Assembly: GCA_937873395.1 (NCBI GenBank)
Contig: CALMYH010000158.1
Span: forward strand, 1-40,104
DNA from: an uncultured Burkholderiales bacterium
Lineage (GTDB): Bacteria; Pseudomonadota; Gammaproteobacteria; Burkholderiales; Burkholderiaceae_C
Direction: 5' to 3'
Length of the DNA stretch: 40,104 bases
The notes under the pieces were generated by a model. That model had not been told where the DNA came from, searched no databases, and saw only the letters and a list, made by a program, of their open reading frames with translations. Numbering within the stretch: the stretch's first letter is position 1; each line of letters opens with the position of its first letter. The position numbers and the translations under genes were made by a program. Shown one piece after another: positions 19,870 to 29,112 of this stretch.

Positions 19870-21017
19870 GTTCCATCCCGCCCGAAGCCCCTCCAGCCCC
19901 CCCTGCGGCGCCAGCGCCCGGCTCTCCGCCGGCTGGCCCGGGTAGCCCGGCGACCCGCCGCCCCATGGCGGGCCTGGCCGTTTCGCTGGCCCTGGGTGCC
20001 GCCCTGCTGTCCCTGCTGGTCACCGGCATGCTGTGGCAACGGCTGGGCCAGACCCAGCAGGAGCTGGCGCGCCGCAGCCAGGATGTGACGCTGGAGGTGG
20101 CGCAGGCGAAGACCAAGGCCACCGAGGCCGAATCGCTGGTCAATGAGCTCCAGGCACGGCTGAGCGTGGCCGAACTGCGTCTTTCCGAAGTCAGTCTCCA
20201 GCGCAGTCAGCTGGAAGAGCTGATGCTCAGCCTTTCGCGCTCCCGTGACGACCACCTGGTGCAGGACCTGGAATCGGCCCTGAGGCTGGCCCAGCAGCAG
20301 ACCGATCTCACCGGCAGTGCCCAGCCGCTGATTTCCGCCCTGCAGGCGGCAGACGCACGCATCGCACGGGCCGCTCAACCCCGCCTCAATCCGGTGCAAA
20401 GGGCCATCGCTCGCGACCTGGACCGGATCCAGGCAACACCGGTGGCCGATGTCCCCACGGCCGTGCAGGTGCTCGACGAGCTGGTCCGGCAGGTCGACGA
20501 CTGGCCCTTGCTCAACCGGGTGGGTACGCAGGAGGAGGCGCGGAGCCTCACTCCGGCCGGTCCGCCTCAGCGCCCCGAGGGCCAGTCGGACGAAGGCACG
20601 GCCGATGCACACGATCAGCCGGCAGCTTGGGCCAGGGTGTCGACCTGGTGGCGCGGATGGTGGCAGCGCGCCTGGTCGGAAATGACCCGCAGCGGCCGGG
20701 AGCTGGTTCGCGTGAGCCGGATCGACACCCCCGAAGCAGCCCTGCTGGCCCCGGACCAGGCGTTCTTCCTGCGCGAGAACCTGAAGCTGCAGCTGCTCAA
20801 CGCACGCCTGAGCCTGCTCGCGCGCCACAACGCGTCGGCACGTGCCGACCTGGCTGCGGTCGAGCAGGCGCTGAAGACGTTCTTTGATGGCGGAGTTCCC
20901 ATGGTGGCCAGTGCCCGCAGGACACTGGCCGGTCTGAGCGAGGATCTGGTCGGGCACGAACTGCCCCGGGCCGACGACACCCTGGCCGCACTGGCGGTGG
21001 CGGCGGGAGGCCGTTGA
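19866..21017 (+). CDS. hemX: HemX-like membrane protein
   Basis: A 383-residue protein. Residues 1-32 are Pro/Ala-rich and cytoplasmic, 35-56 form one membrane segment, and 57-130 are a heptad-rich coiled coil. The HemX domain follows, with a conserved LNPVQRAIARDLDRIQ stretch and a C-terminal region containing QAFFLRENLKLQLLNARLSLLAR. It is often annotated uroporphyrinogen-III C-methyltransferase, but the sequence has no methyltransferase motifs, so an enzyme role is doubtful; a scaffold in haem synthesis is more likely. ATG at 19866 overlaps the hemD stop (ATGA). An ATG six bases earlier is equally possible. Confidence 0.85.
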   Translation: MSSIPPEAPPAPPAAPAPGSPPAGPGSPATRRPMAGLAVSLALGAALLSLLVTGMLWQRLGQTQQELARRSQDVTLEVAQAKTKATEAESLVNELQARLSVAELRLSEVSLQRSQLEELMLSLSRSRDDHLVQDLESALRLAQQQTDLTGSAQPLISALQAADARIARAAQPRLNPVQRAIARDLDRIQATPVADVPTAVQVLDELVRQVDDWPLLNRVGTQEEARSLTPAGPPQRPEGQSDEGTADAHDQPAAWARVSTWWRGWWQRAWSEMTRSGRELVRVSRIDTPEAALLAPDQAFFLRENLKLQLLNARLSLLARHNASARADLAAVEQALKTFFDGGVPMVASARRTLAGLSEDLVGHELPRADDTLAALAVAAGGR

Positions 21018-22348
21018 TGCGGAGTCAACAGACAGGCATGGTCCGCGGCGTGTTCGTGCTGCTCGGATTGGCCGTTCTGGCCGTGGCACTCTCCTTGCTC
21101 GTGGGAGAGAACGAAAGCACGCTGACCCTGTTCTGGTCCCCCCATCGGGTGGACGTCTCCTTCAACCTCGTGCTGTTCCTGCTGGTGTTCGGCTTCGGTC
21201 TGCTGCATCTGGCCTTGCGTGCCCTGTCGGCCATCCGTGACCTGCCGGCCCAGGCCAGGCGCTGGCGCAGCCAGCAACAGGAGCGGGCGGTCGTGGGTGC
21301 GGTGCTCGATGCGCTGGCCCATCAGCTGGCCGGGCGTTTTGTTCGTGCGCAGTCCAGTGCCCAGCAGGCACTCGACCAGATCGCGTCCTCGTCGACATCC
21401 CTTTGGCCGCGCAAGGAGCAGATGGAGTTCCTGGCCCATCTTCTGCTGGCAGAGAGTGCGCAGTCGCTGCAGAACCGGTCCCTGCGTGACCTGCATCTGG
21501 CGCGCGCGCTGGAGCCCCGCTGGTCCCGCCTGATGCCTGAAGCGAGCGAAGGGGCCTTGCTGCGGGCCGTGCGCTGGGCGGTGGAGGACCGCGATCCGGT
21601 CCAGGCGCGCGCGCGCCTGGCCTTGCTGCCACAGGGCGCCGGGCGGCGCATCCAGGCGCTGCGCCTGAAGCTGCGGGTGGCCAGAATGGATGGTGCCGGT
21701 GCCGAGGCGCTGGAAACGGCGCGCCTGCTGGCCAAGCACAAGGCTTTTTCGGCGGCGGCTTCCGTCAGCCTGATCCGCGGGCTGGCGCTGGATGCCCTGG
21801 GCCAGGCCCACGACCTGTCTCAGTTGCAGGAAGTCTGGGCCGGCTTCGACAAGGCCGAACGAGGCATGCCCGAACTGGCGCTGGCAGCCGCCCAGCGCGC
21901 ACTGACCCTGGTCCAGGCGACGCCTGCGTCGGCGGAGTGGACCGACTCCCTGCCTTCCGATCCGGCCGCGGAAACCCGACAGTGGGTTCGGCAGTGCCTG
22001 GAGCCGGTCTGGGACCGGTTTGACGCGCTGGAGGAGCCCCTGCAGGCACAGCTGGTGCGAGTCCTCGAGCCTGCCCTGACGGACATCGACGACGCCTGGC
22101 TGGGACGCCTCGAGCAGCGCCAGCGACAGTGGCCGGACAATCCGTTCCTGCAGTACCTGACCGGACAAGTCTGCCTGCGGCGCCAGCTGTGGGGCAAGGC
22201 TGCCCAGTTGCTGGGGCAGGCCAGTGGGCGGCTGACCGACCGGACGCTGCTGCGGCGCTGCTGGCGATCCATCGCCCGCCTCGCCCAGGAACGAGGCGAT
22301 CACGCATCGGCGCTGCAGGCCTGGCAAAAGGCGGCCGAGATCGACTGA
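21017..22348 (+). CDS. hemY: HemY-like TPR membrane protein
   Basis: A 443-residue protein with two N-terminal membrane segments (about 8-28 and 44-66), the HemY_N region, followed by a helical TPR-like domain (roughly 85-440; for example AGRFVRAQSSAQQAL). This is the proteobacterial HemY, unrelated to the Bacillus protoporphyrinogen oxidase of the same name. Its role in haem synthesis is inferred from conserved linkage to hemCDX. The ATG at 21017 shares its A with the hemX stop. It ends the haem cluster and faces rne across a terminator. Confidence 0.87.
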   Translation: MRSQQTGMVRGVFVLLGLAVLAVALSLLVGENESTLTLFWSPHRVDVSFNLVLFLLVFGFGLLHLALRALSAIRDLPAQARRWRSQQQERAVVGAVLDALAHQLAGRFVRAQSSAQQALDQIASSSTSLWPRKEQMEFLAHLLLAESAQSLQNRSLRDLHLARALEPRWSRLMPEASEGALLRAVRWAVEDRDPVQARARLALLPQGAGRRIQALRLKLRVARMDGAGAEALETARLLAKHKAFSAAASVSLIRGLALDALGQAHDLSQLQEVWAGFDKAERGMPELALAAAQRALTLVQATPASAEWTDSLPSDPAAETRQWVRQCLEPVWDRFDALEEPLQAQLVRVLEPALTDIDDAWLGRLEQRQRQWPDNPFLQYLTGQVCLRRQLWGKAAQLLGQASGRLTDRTLLRRCWRSIARLAQERGDHASALQAWQKAAEID

Positions 22349-22386
22349 TCAGGCGGGTCGGTGACGCACTCACCGAAGCCAGAAAA

Positions 22387-22411
22387 AAGCCCGTCCGATC
22401 GGGACGGGCTT
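22387..22411. terminator. Terminator between hemY and rne
   Basis: Ten-base arms (AAGCCCGTCC / GGACGGGCTT) around GATCG. Six As on the left become a T6 tract on the minus strand, a good rho-independent end for rne; the plus-strand tail (TTGTGTC) is weaker but may also stop hemY. Confidence 0.8.
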
Positions 22412-22440
22412 GTGTCAGCAGGTGCCAGGAGCTTGCGTGC

Positions 22441-25245
22441 TCAGACCTGCTCGAACGGCAGCGTCACCTGGCGCAGGTCTCTGCGGGTCTCGACCAGCAC
22501 CAGTGGTCCTTCGTCGATCACGGGCACCGGCTTCGGTTCGCGTGGAACATGGATGGGACGGGGCTCGGCGGCGATGGCGGCCTGGGCGGCGGCCACTTTG
22601 GCGCTGTCCGAATTGACCCATTCCAGACCACTGTCCCTGGCCACTTCCTCCAGCTCGGCAATCGAGAGGACATAGGGCTTGACCTTGGGCAGACCTGGGG
22701 TGCTGTTCGCCGCCGCCGGGGCCGCAGGCTCCACCGCCACCGCCACCTGTGCGGGTGAGGCGACCGGTGGCACGCTCACGGCTTCAGCCGGAGCCGGCAT
22801 GGTGAAGTAACTGGAGCGAACGGGTGCAGCTTCGGCTCTGTCGACGGGTTCCGCCGGAGCTTCGGCGACCGGTTCGATTTCCTGTTCGTCACGGCCGGTG
22901 GGCTGGGCGCGTTCGCGGCGGTCACGGCCGTAGCGGTCCCGGCTGCGGCGTTCGCGGGGAGCGCGCTCCTGACCTTCCGCCGTCACTTCACCTTCCGCCG
23001 CACCACCGGGTTGAGTGTTGCCCAGATCCGCGCTTGCGCCGCCGGTTCCGGTGGCCGTTTCGGTCGTCTCCGGGCGGCGACGACCTTCACCACGCCCGCG
23101 CCGGTCACGCCGTCCGGTCTGCTCACCGGCTTCGGTCGCCGGGCGTTCGGCTGCGTCGGGGGTGACCGTGGCCGACTGGGGGCTGGCCTCCTCGCTGGTC
23201 TGACCGTCACGCGGGCGGCGCGGGCCGCTTTGGCGGTTGTCGCTACGCTCACCGCGGCGTGCATCCCCTCCGCGCCCCTCCGGTCGTCCGTCGGTACGCC
23301 CCTGACCTTCGGCACGGGTTTCGCCCCGGCCCTGTCGTCCGCCGCCTTCGCGGGTTTCGCCGTTGCCGCGGCGCTGCTCATTGCCGCCGCGTCCACCGCG
23401 ACCGCCGCGACGTCCGTCCTGACGCTCTTCGCGGGCTTTGGGCTCGGCCGGCTTTGCCGTCGGGCTGGCGACCGGTGCGGGCAGGGGCTCCGGTGTGCCG
23501 AGTCCGAACAGGCCCTTGAGCCAGGCGAAGAAGCCCTTTTCGGCCGGCGCGGCAGCCGCCGGCACCACCGCGGCCGGCACCGGAGCGGGCATCACCGCTG
23601 CAGGGGCAGGCTGTTCGGGCTTGGGGGCAGCGACCGGGGCCGGGCCGTCGGGCAGCACGCCCTTGATCACCGGTTCCTGCTTGTTGGTGCGCTCCTGGCT
23701 GCGGCGGGTGAAGCTGGCCACGTCGTCGACTTCCTCGGCCAGCTTGTAGCTGGAGTCGAGGTTGTCCAGGCGCGGGTCATCGTGCTTGAGGCGCTCGAGC
23801 TTGTAGTTGGGTGTGTCCAGCGACTTGTTGGGCACCAGCAGCACATTGATGCGCTGCTTGAGTTCGATCTTGGTGATCTCGGTGCGCTTTTCGTTGAGCA
23901 GGAAGCTGGCCACTTCGACCGGCACCTGCACCAGCACGGCGGCCGTGCTGTCCTTCAGCGACTCTTCCTGGATCACGCGCAGGATCTGCAGTGCCGAGCT
24001 TTCGGTGTCGCGAATGTGGCCGGAGCCGCCGCAGCGCGGGCAGGGGATGGAGGCGCCTTCGCTGAGCATGGGCTTGAGGCGCTGGCGGCTCATTTCGAGC
24101 AGGCCGAACTTGCTGATGGAGCCGAACTGCACGCGGGCGCGGTCCTGGCGCAGCGCGTCGCGCAGGCGGTTCTCGACCTCGCGGCGGTTCTTCGACTCGT
24201 CCATGTCGATGAAGTCGATCACGATCAGGCCGCCAAGGTCGCGCAGGCGGGCCTGGCGGGCCACTTCGTCGGCGGCTTCCAGGTTGGTGCGGGTGGCGGT
24301 CTCCTCGATGTCACCGCCCTTGATGGCGCGGGCAGAGTTCACGTCCACCGCCACCAGGGCTTCGGTCTGGTCGATCACGATGGCGCCACCGCTGGGCAGT
24401 TGCACGATGCGGCTGTAGGCGGTCTCGATCTGGTGTTCGATCTGGAAGCGGCTGAACAGCGGTGCGTCGTCGCGGTAGCGCTTGACCCGGCGTTCGTGCT
24501 CCGGCATCACGTGGCTCATGAACTGGTGAGCCTGTTCGTAGATGTCGTCGGTGTCGATCAGGATCTCGCCGATGTCGCTGTTGAAATAGTCGCGGATGGC
24601 GCGAATCACCAGGCTCGACTCCTGGTAGATCAGGAAGGCGCCTTTGCCGCCCTTGGCGGCGCCGTCGATGGCGTTCCAGAGCTTGAGCAGGTAGTTCAGG
24701 TCCCACTGCAGCTCGGCTGCCTCGCGGCCGATGCCGGCCGTGCGGGCAATGATGCTCATGCCGTTGGGGTATTCGAGCTGGTCGAGGGCGGCCTTGAGTT
24801 CGGCGCGGTCCTCACCCTCGATGCGGCGGCTGACGCCACCACCGCGCGGGTTGTTGGGCATCAGAACCACATAGCGGCCGGCCAGGCTCACGAAGGTGGT
24901 CAGCGCGGCCCCTTTGTTGCCGCGCTCTTCCTTCTCGACCTGGACCAGCAGTTCCTGCCCTTCCTTGATGACGTCGTTGATGCGCGCCTGCGACGGCGAG
25001 ACGTTGCCCTGGAAGTACTGCTTGGAAATTTCCTTGAACGGCAGAAAACCGTGCCGTTCCTCGCCGTAGTCGACGAAACAGGCTTCGAGCGAGGGCTCGA
25101 CCCGGGTCACGACGGCCTTGTAGATGTTGCCCTTGCGCTGTTCGCGCCCTTCGATTTCGATTTCGTAGTCGAGCAGTTTCTGCCCGTCCACGATGGCCAG
25201 GCGGCGTTCTTCGGCCTGCGTGGCGTTGATCAGCATGCGTTTCAT
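22441..25245 (-). CDS. rne: Ribonuclease E
   Basis: A 934-residue endoribonuclease. The S1 RNA-binding domain spans about 36-120. The DNase I-like catalytic domain has Asp301 (VAVDVNS) and Asp344 (VIDFIDMDE), and the zinc-link CPRCGG has Cys402 and Cys405, within two residues of E. coli numbering. After about 510 the protein is disordered: Pro/Ala-rich, then Arg/Gly-rich with RGG repeats (about 605-685), then acidic and Ala-rich, ending in a short conserved-looking tail ([15 protein letters not shown]). The tail probably binds RNA and other degradosome proteins; the partners are unknown. ATG at 25245 has an AAGGAAA ribosome binding site and begins at the family start MKRMLIN. Confidence 0.96.
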   Translation of the reverse strand: MKRMLINATQAEERRLAIVDGQKLLDYEIEIEGREQRKGNIYKAVVTRVEPSLEACFVDYGEERHGFLPFKEISKQYFQGNVSPSQARINDVIKEGQELLVQVEKEERGNKGAALTTFVSLAGRYVVLMPNNPRGGGVSRRIEGEDRAELKAALDQLEYPNGMSIIARTAGIGREAAELQWDLNYLLKLWNAIDGAAKGGKGAFLIYQESSLVIRAIRDYFNSDIGEILIDTDDIYEQAHQFMSHVMPEHERRVKRYRDDAPLFSRFQIEHQIETAYSRIVQLPSGGAIVIDQTEALVAVDVNSARAIKGGDIEETATRTNLEAADEVARQARLRDLGGLIVIDFIDMDESKNRREVENRLRDALRQDRARVQFGSISKFGLLEMSRQRLKPMLSEGASIPCPRCGGSGHIRDTESSALQILRVIQEESLKDSTAAVLVQVPVEVASFLLNEKRTEITKIELKQRINVLLVPNKSLDTPNYKLERLKHDDPRLDNLDSSYKLAEEVDDVASFTRRSQERTNKQEPVIKGVLPDGPAPVAAPKPEQPAPAAVMPAPVPAAVVPAAAAPAEKGFFAWLKGLFGLGTPEPLPAPVASPTAKPAEPKAREERQDGRRGGRGGRGGNEQRRGNGETREGGGRQGRGETRAEGQGRTDGRPEGRGGDARRGERSDNRQSGPRRPRDGQTSEEASPQSATVTPDAAERPATEAGEQTGRRDRRGRGEGRRRPETTETATGTGGASADLGNTQPGGAAEGEVTAEGQERAPRERRSRDRYGRDRRERAQPTGRDEQEIEPVAEAPAEPVDRAEAAPVRSSYFTMPAPAEAVSVPPVASPAQVAVAVEPAAPAAANSTPGLPKVKPYVLSIAELEEVARDSGLEWVNSDSAKVAAAQAAIAAEPRPIHVPREPKPVPVIDEGPLVLVETRRDLRQVTLPFEQV

Positions 25246-25846
25246 GTCGCGTTTTCCTTCGTTCAGACACACACAGCCTCACCCGCCCGGGAAGGGGCGA
25301 GGAAGCTCCATGCCACGAGCCTTCAGGAAACAGCGAACGGGGGGTGGGAATTGCCGGAGAGCCGTTGTCCGGGCATTCGGGGCCACTGGAGGCCGGGCAC
25401 CTGGGGTGCCGCTTCGAATTGCCGGGTCAGGGCGTAGGCGCTGGACGTTGTCAGCTCAGGGCAGGCAGGGGGCGGATCGTCATGGACAGTGTCCGGCCGG
25501 TGTCTCTCTGGTCTGGCTTCGTCCTCGCCCAGCCGTCTTGTGGGGGCTGGGCGTTGGGGGGTATTCCGTCTGTCGGGTTCGCAGGGTTCCTGGGCAGGCT
25601 CTCCCGCCGCTTCGGCCGTTTTCCTGTCAGGAGGCCGGGCGCCAGAACGGGCGCCGGACCACCGCCGAGAACGGGTGCCGCGGGTGGCAGCTCATGGCCG
25701 GTCGGGGGGCAGCAACCTGCCCTGGGGGCATGGTTGCCGGTGGGCTGCCTTAAACTCAAGGCAAATCAAACACTTAACACCCACGACTGGCTTGACCCAT
25801 TATAAGTCGGCTCGTTGCGGCCGTGGTGCTCTTCTTTTTGCTTTCC
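25246..25846. promoter_or_regulatory. rne/rluC divergent region with a long candidate rne leader
   Basis: A 601-base stretch with no credible gene. If the TATAAT at 25799-25804 (minus) is the rne promoter, the rne leader would be about 550 bases. Inside are possible hairpins: CGCCCAGC/GCTGGGCG (25526-25533 and 25546-25553), GGCACC/GGTGCC (25396-25401 and 25405-25410), GGCGCC/GGCGCC (25638-25643 and 25650-25655) and TCCTGTCAGGA (25622-25632). In E. coli a structured rne leader of about 360 bases lets RNase E control its own mRNA, and rne and rluC are divergent there too. Self-regulation here is inference. Confidence 0.5.
25774..25806. promoter_or_regulatory. Back-to-back promoter elements for rne and rluC
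   Basis: An AT-rich island in GC-rich surroundings. On the minus strand a perfect TATAAT (25804-25799) points to rne but lacks a good -35. On the plus strand TTAACA at 25774-25779 and CATTAT at 25798-25803, 18 apart, point to rluC. The two -10 elements overlap, so the promoters would compete. Confidence 0.4.
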
Positions 25847-26842
25847 ATGTCCAGCCAGACACCGCCTGCGGCCGTCCGTCACATCACAGTCGATGAAGAG
25901 TCGACCGGCCAGCGGCTGGACAACTTTCTGGTGCGTCACCTCAAGGGAGTGCCCAAGAGCCACATCTACCGGATCATCCGTTCGGGCGAGGTGCGACGCA
26001 ACAAGGGTCGGGCCAGCGCGGAGGACCGGGTGGAGCGGGGGGATGTGCTTCGCATTCCGCCAATCCGGCTGTCCGGGCGGGCCGACGAGAAGGCTGCCCA
26101 ACCCGCTCCGGCACGCGATTTCCCGGTGCTTTATGAAGACGATGCGTTTCTGGCCATCGACAAACCGGCCGGTGTGGCGGTGCACGGTGGAAGTGGGGTG
26201 AGCTTCGGTGTCATCGAACAGCTGCGCCAGGCCCGGCCGCAGGCGCGTCTGCTGGAACTGGTGCACCGCCTCGACCGCGAAACCAGCGGCCTGCTGCTGG
26301 TGGCCAAAAAGCGCAGTGCGCTCAAGGCCTTGCAGGACCAGTTCCGCGAGCGCCAGACCGGCAAGACCTACCTGGCGCTGGTCAAGGGCCGCTGGCCGGC
26401 GCGGCTGAAGGTGCTGGACCAGCCGCTGCACAAATACCTGCTGCCCGACGGGGAGCGGCGCGTCAAGGTCACCGGCCGAGACGATCCGGACGCCATGCCG
26501 TCGTTGAGCCTGGTGCGCGTGGCCGGACACCTGCCTGCGCCACCCGGGCTGACTCAGACCGCACCCGAGGGCTTCACCCTGCTGGCGGTGACGATCAAGA
26601 CGGGCCGGACCCACCAGATCCGGGTGCACCTGGCCAGCGCTGGCCATGTGATCGCCGGAGACGACAAATACGGAGATTTCGAACTCAATCGCCAATTGGC
26701 TCGCGCCGGATTGAAACGCATGTTTCTGCACGCCTGGCGATTGCGGCTGAAGCATCCATTGACAGGTGAAGACATGCAGTTGCAATCCGATTTGCCACCG
26801 GATTTGTCGCCTTGGACGCCGGTCGATCGGGAATGTGATTAA
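25847..26842 (+). CDS. rluC: 23S rRNA pseudouridine synthase RluC
   Basis: A 331-residue RluA-family enzyme. The N-terminal S4 RNA-binding domain is at about 20-75 (GQRLDNFLVRHL, RSGEVRRNKGR). The catalytic domain has Asp143 in HRLDRETSGLLL, the nucleophile, and the late motif KTGRTHQIRVHL. RluC modifies U955, U2504 and U2580 in E. coli 23S rRNA; the target here is inferred by family and by the rne neighbour, which is the same in E. coli. I use ATG at 25847; in-frame GTG codons at 25823/25826 would add eight hydrophobic residues. No candidate has a clear ribosome binding site. The last about 150 bases are less GC-rich than the rest. Confidence 0.92.
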   Translation: MSSQTPPAAVRHITVDEESTGQRLDNFLVRHLKGVPKSHIYRIIRSGEVRRNKGRASAEDRVERGDVLRIPPIRLSGRADEKAAQPAPARDFPVLYEDDAFLAIDKPAGVAVHGGSGVSFGVIEQLRQARPQARLLELVHRLDRETSGLLLVAKKRSALKALQDQFRERQTGKTYLALVKGRWPARLKVLDQPLHKYLLPDGERRVKVTGRDDPDAMPSLSLVRVAGHLPAPPGLTQTAPEGFTLLAVTIKTGRTHQIRVHLASAGHVIAGDDKYGDFELNRQLARAGLKRMFLHAWRLRLKHPLTGEDMQLQSDLPPDLSPWTPVDRECD

Positions 26843-26905
26843 AATGGCGATTGCATCGTTGGGGTGCAATTGTCTTTCATAATCCATTAATCGTCAGGAA
26901 CACCC

Positions 26906-27208
26906 ATGGCAACCTATTCCGAACTCATGGCCCAGGCGCAGGCACTCATGGCCCAGGCCGAGCAGGCACGCAAGAACGAACTGTCCGAAGTCATTGCCGA
27001 CATCAAGGCCAGAATGAAACAGTACGGTATCACCGTCGCCGATCTGGGTGGCGGATCTGTCCGCAAGGCTGGCAAATCGAAATCGTCCGCACCGGCCAAA
27101 TACCGCGGGCCCAACGGTGAGTTGTGGGCCGGCGGCCCGGGTCGCAAGCCGCAATGGGTGCGTGACGCCCTGGCGGCCGGCAAGAGCATCGAAGATTTCC
27201 GCATCTGA
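26906..27208 (+). CDS. hns: H-NS family DNA-binding protein
   Basis: A 100-residue nucleoid protein. Residues 1-45 form the helical oligomerisation part (with a repeated MAQAQ/MAQAEQ stretch) and 46-64 are a basic linker (RKAGKSKSS). The C-terminal H-NS domain at 65-100 has YRGPNGELWAGGPGRKPQWV, where the GGPGRKP core matches the AT-hook-like loop that enters the minor groove. It is short compared with E. coli H-NS (137) but normal for Burkholderiales BpH3/MvaT-like forms. It likely silences AT-rich or foreign DNA. It has a ribosome binding site (AGGAA) six bases before ATG, and an AT-rich upstream stretch with an inverted repeat ATTGCA/TGCAAT (26850-26870). Confidence 0.93.
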   Translation: MATYSELMAQAQALMAQAEQARKNELSEVIADIKARMKQYGITVADLGGGSVRKAGKSKSSAPAKYRGPNGELWAGGPGRKPQWVRDALAAGKSIEDFRI

Positions 27209-27219
27209 GCCGGTCCGAC

Positions 27220-27260
27220 ATCATGAAAAAACCCGCCTGACTGGCGGGTTTTTTCATGAT
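27220..27260. terminator. Perfect 18-bp bidirectional terminator (hns / acyl-CoA synthetase)
   Basis: Arms 27220-27237 and 27243-27260 are exact inverse complements around TGACT: ATCATG, A6, then CCCGCC. Read either way the GC-rich stem is followed by T6, so it can stop both convergent genes. Confidence 0.93.
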
Positions 27261-27281
27261 CTGCTCTCGCAGGGGCGGACT

Positions 27282-28973
27282 TCAGTCCTTTTGCCAGATC
27301 ACCCGCTTGCCCGAGTTCTCCCAGGCGTCGTAGAAACGGGCATACAGGTCTTCGATCCGGTTGCGCTTGACCTTGAAGGTGGGCGTGATCACATCGTTGT
27401 CGACCGTCCAGGCAGTGGTGACCACCACCACGCATTGCAGGCGTTCGTGCGGGTCGAGCGTGTCGTTGATGCTCCTGAGGTGGCTTTCCAGCGATTTTTC
27501 AAGCTCGCTGCGTCCTTCAGGCTGCCTGGCGCGGGACACGAACTCGGCATTGAGCATCACGATGCCCAGTGGCTGGCCCAGGTTGGCGCCGGTGACCACA
27601 CAGGCTTCGACGGACTCGTGCATGACCAGCTTGTCCTCGATCGGGGCCGGCGCCACGTACTTGCCCTTGCCGGTCTTGAACAGGTCCTTGACCCGCCCGG
27701 TGATGCGCAGCAGACCCTGTGCGTCGATGCTGCCCTTGTCGCCGGTGCGCAGCCAGCCATCGGCCGTGAAGGCCTCGGCCGACTTGCCCGGCTCCTTGTA
27801 GTAGCCCAGCATCAGGGCCTGGCTGCGCATCTGGATCTCGCCGGATTCCGGGTCGATGCGGTGTTCCACCCCTTCGTAGGTGGGGCCCACAGTGCCCTGC
27901 TGGTTCTTGCCCGGCTCGGTGATGTGCGAGAGTGCCAGGTTCTCGGTCATGCCGTAGCCCTCGTTGATGTGCAAACCCAGCTTGCTGTACCACTCCAGCA
28001 GGGCGATGGGCATCGGAGCGGCACCGCCGGCGGCGAACCGGCACTGGTCCAGACCCAGCGCCTTGAGCACCTTGCGGCGCACGATGCCGCCCAGGATCGG
28101 AATGCCCAGCAGCCGGTTGAGCTTGGCCGGCGGCATCTTGTGGTGCACGCCCTGCTGGAACTTGACCCACAGGCGCGGCACCGAGAAGAAGATGGTGGGC
28201 CGGGCGCGCTGCAGGTCGGTGGTGAACGTGTCCAGCGACTCGGCGAAGTACAGATGCATGCCGGTGTGCATCCAGCCGTGCTCCACGAGCATGCGTTCCA
28301 CCACATGGGCCAGCGGCAGGTAGGACAGCATGCGGTCGTCGGACGACATGGGAATACGCTTGAGACCCATTTCAAGCGCCCAGGCAAAGTTGCCGAAGCT
28401 GTGCATCACGCCTTTGGGCATGCCAGTGGTGCCCGAGGTGTAGATCAGCGTGGCCAGTTCGGCCTCGTCGCGCACCGGCGTGCCTTTCATGGGCGAGGTG
28501 CGGGCACAGATGGCGTCCCAGCCCTCGTAGGAGCGGATCGCGTCATCGGGAGACAGCGGGTAGCTGATGCAGGGCATGCCGGCCGGCACACCGGGTTTCA
28601 TGCCCTCCCAGCCATCGAGCTTGCCGACGAAGCAGGCCTTGGATTCGCTGTGTTCGAGGATCTGCCGGATGGTATCGGGAGCCAGGGTCGGGTACAGGGG
28701 CACCGACACGTAGCCGGCCATCCAGATCGCCAGGTCACTCATCAGCCACCAGGCGCAGTTCTTGGAGAGGATGGCCACCTTGGACCCGGGCTCCCAGCCC
28801 TGGGACTGCAGGTGCTGCGCCATCCGGCGCGCCTGGTCGGCCACCTGGGCCCAGGTGAAGTCCTTGACCACGCCACCGCCCATGGGTTGCGTCAGGGTGA
28901 CGCGGTCGGGTGAGGTTTTCTCCCAGCGGTAAAGGCATTGCAGGGCCAGGCGGTCGGCAGCAACTTTGCTCAT
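27282..28973 (-). CDS. Long-chain acyl-CoA synthetase (AMP-binding, FAA1 type)
   Basis: A 563-residue adenylate-forming enzyme that activates fatty acids with ATP and CoA. The P-loop LIYTSGTTGMPKG is at 176-188. The FAA1-type parts are LPLAHVVERM and YGMTENLALSH, the hinge motif is DGWLRTGDKG with GRVKDLFKTGKGKYV, and the catalytic lysine region is the C-terminal TPTFKVKRNRI. Chain preference cannot be told. The ATG at 28973 has a GGAGA ribosome binding site; the frame runs 11 codons further with no such support. The 139-base gap to the carboxylesterase is relatively AT-rich and probably holds divergent promoters that I cannot pin down. Confidence 0.92.
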   Translation of the reverse strand: MSKVAADRLALQCLYRWEKTSPDRVTLTQPMGGGVVKDFTWAQVADQARRMAQHLQSQGWEPGSKVAILSKNCAWWLMSDLAIWMAGYVSVPLYPTLAPDTIRQILEHSESKACFVGKLDGWEGMKPGVPAGMPCISYPLSPDDAIRSYEGWDAICARTSPMKGTPVRDEAELATLIYTSGTTGMPKGVMHSFGNFAWALEMGLKRIPMSSDDRMLSYLPLAHVVERMLVEHGWMHTGMHLYFAESLDTFTTDLQRARPTIFFSVPRLWVKFQQGVHHKMPPAKLNRLLGIPILGGIVRRKVLKALGLDQCRFAAGGAAPMPIALLEWYSKLGLHINEGYGMTENLALSHITEPGKNQQGTVGPTYEGVEHRIDPESGEIQMRSQALMLGYYKEPGKSAEAFTADGWLRTGDKGSIDAQGLLRITGRVKDLFKTGKGKYVAPAPIEDKLVMHESVEACVVTGANLGQPLGIVMLNAEFVSRARQPEGRSELEKSLESHLRSINDTLDPHERLQCVVVVTTAWTVDNDVITPTFKVKRNRIEDLYARFYDAWENSGKRVIWQKD

Positions 28974-29112
28974 CTTTGTCTCCGGTTGTTGGATATGAAA
29001 TACCAATTTAACAATTCTTTGCTACCGTGTTTAGAGGGTATTGCCTGAATCGGACGAGTTGCAGTCCCTGGACCCATGCGCTGGCCGACCGTGCCGCGGT
29101 TATGCTGGCGCC

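Noticed and set aside
19866-21017. hemX as a true uroporphyrinogen-III methyltransferase
   Set aside because: It has one membrane segment and a coiled coil, without SAM-binding motifs. The name is a historical annotation.
23200-23430. Possible tandem repeat or CRISPR-like array
   Set aside because: It is the RGG-coding part of rne. Units are irregular, with no constant repeat and spacer.
23011-25437. 808-residue open frame opposite rne
   Set aside because: It is the antisense shadow of rne; GC-rich codon bias opens the reverse frame. It lacks domains, and its Gly/His/Val/Gln-rich composition is typical of shadows.
25441-25800. Small protein gene in the rne/rluC gap
   Set aside because: Open frames on both strands lack a ribosome binding site and known motifs, and they overlap one another. 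Leader RNA explains the gap better.
29101-29112. TATGCT as a confident promoter for the carboxylesterase
   Set aside because: Only four of six bases match and there is no -35; it is kept only as part of the spacing pattern.
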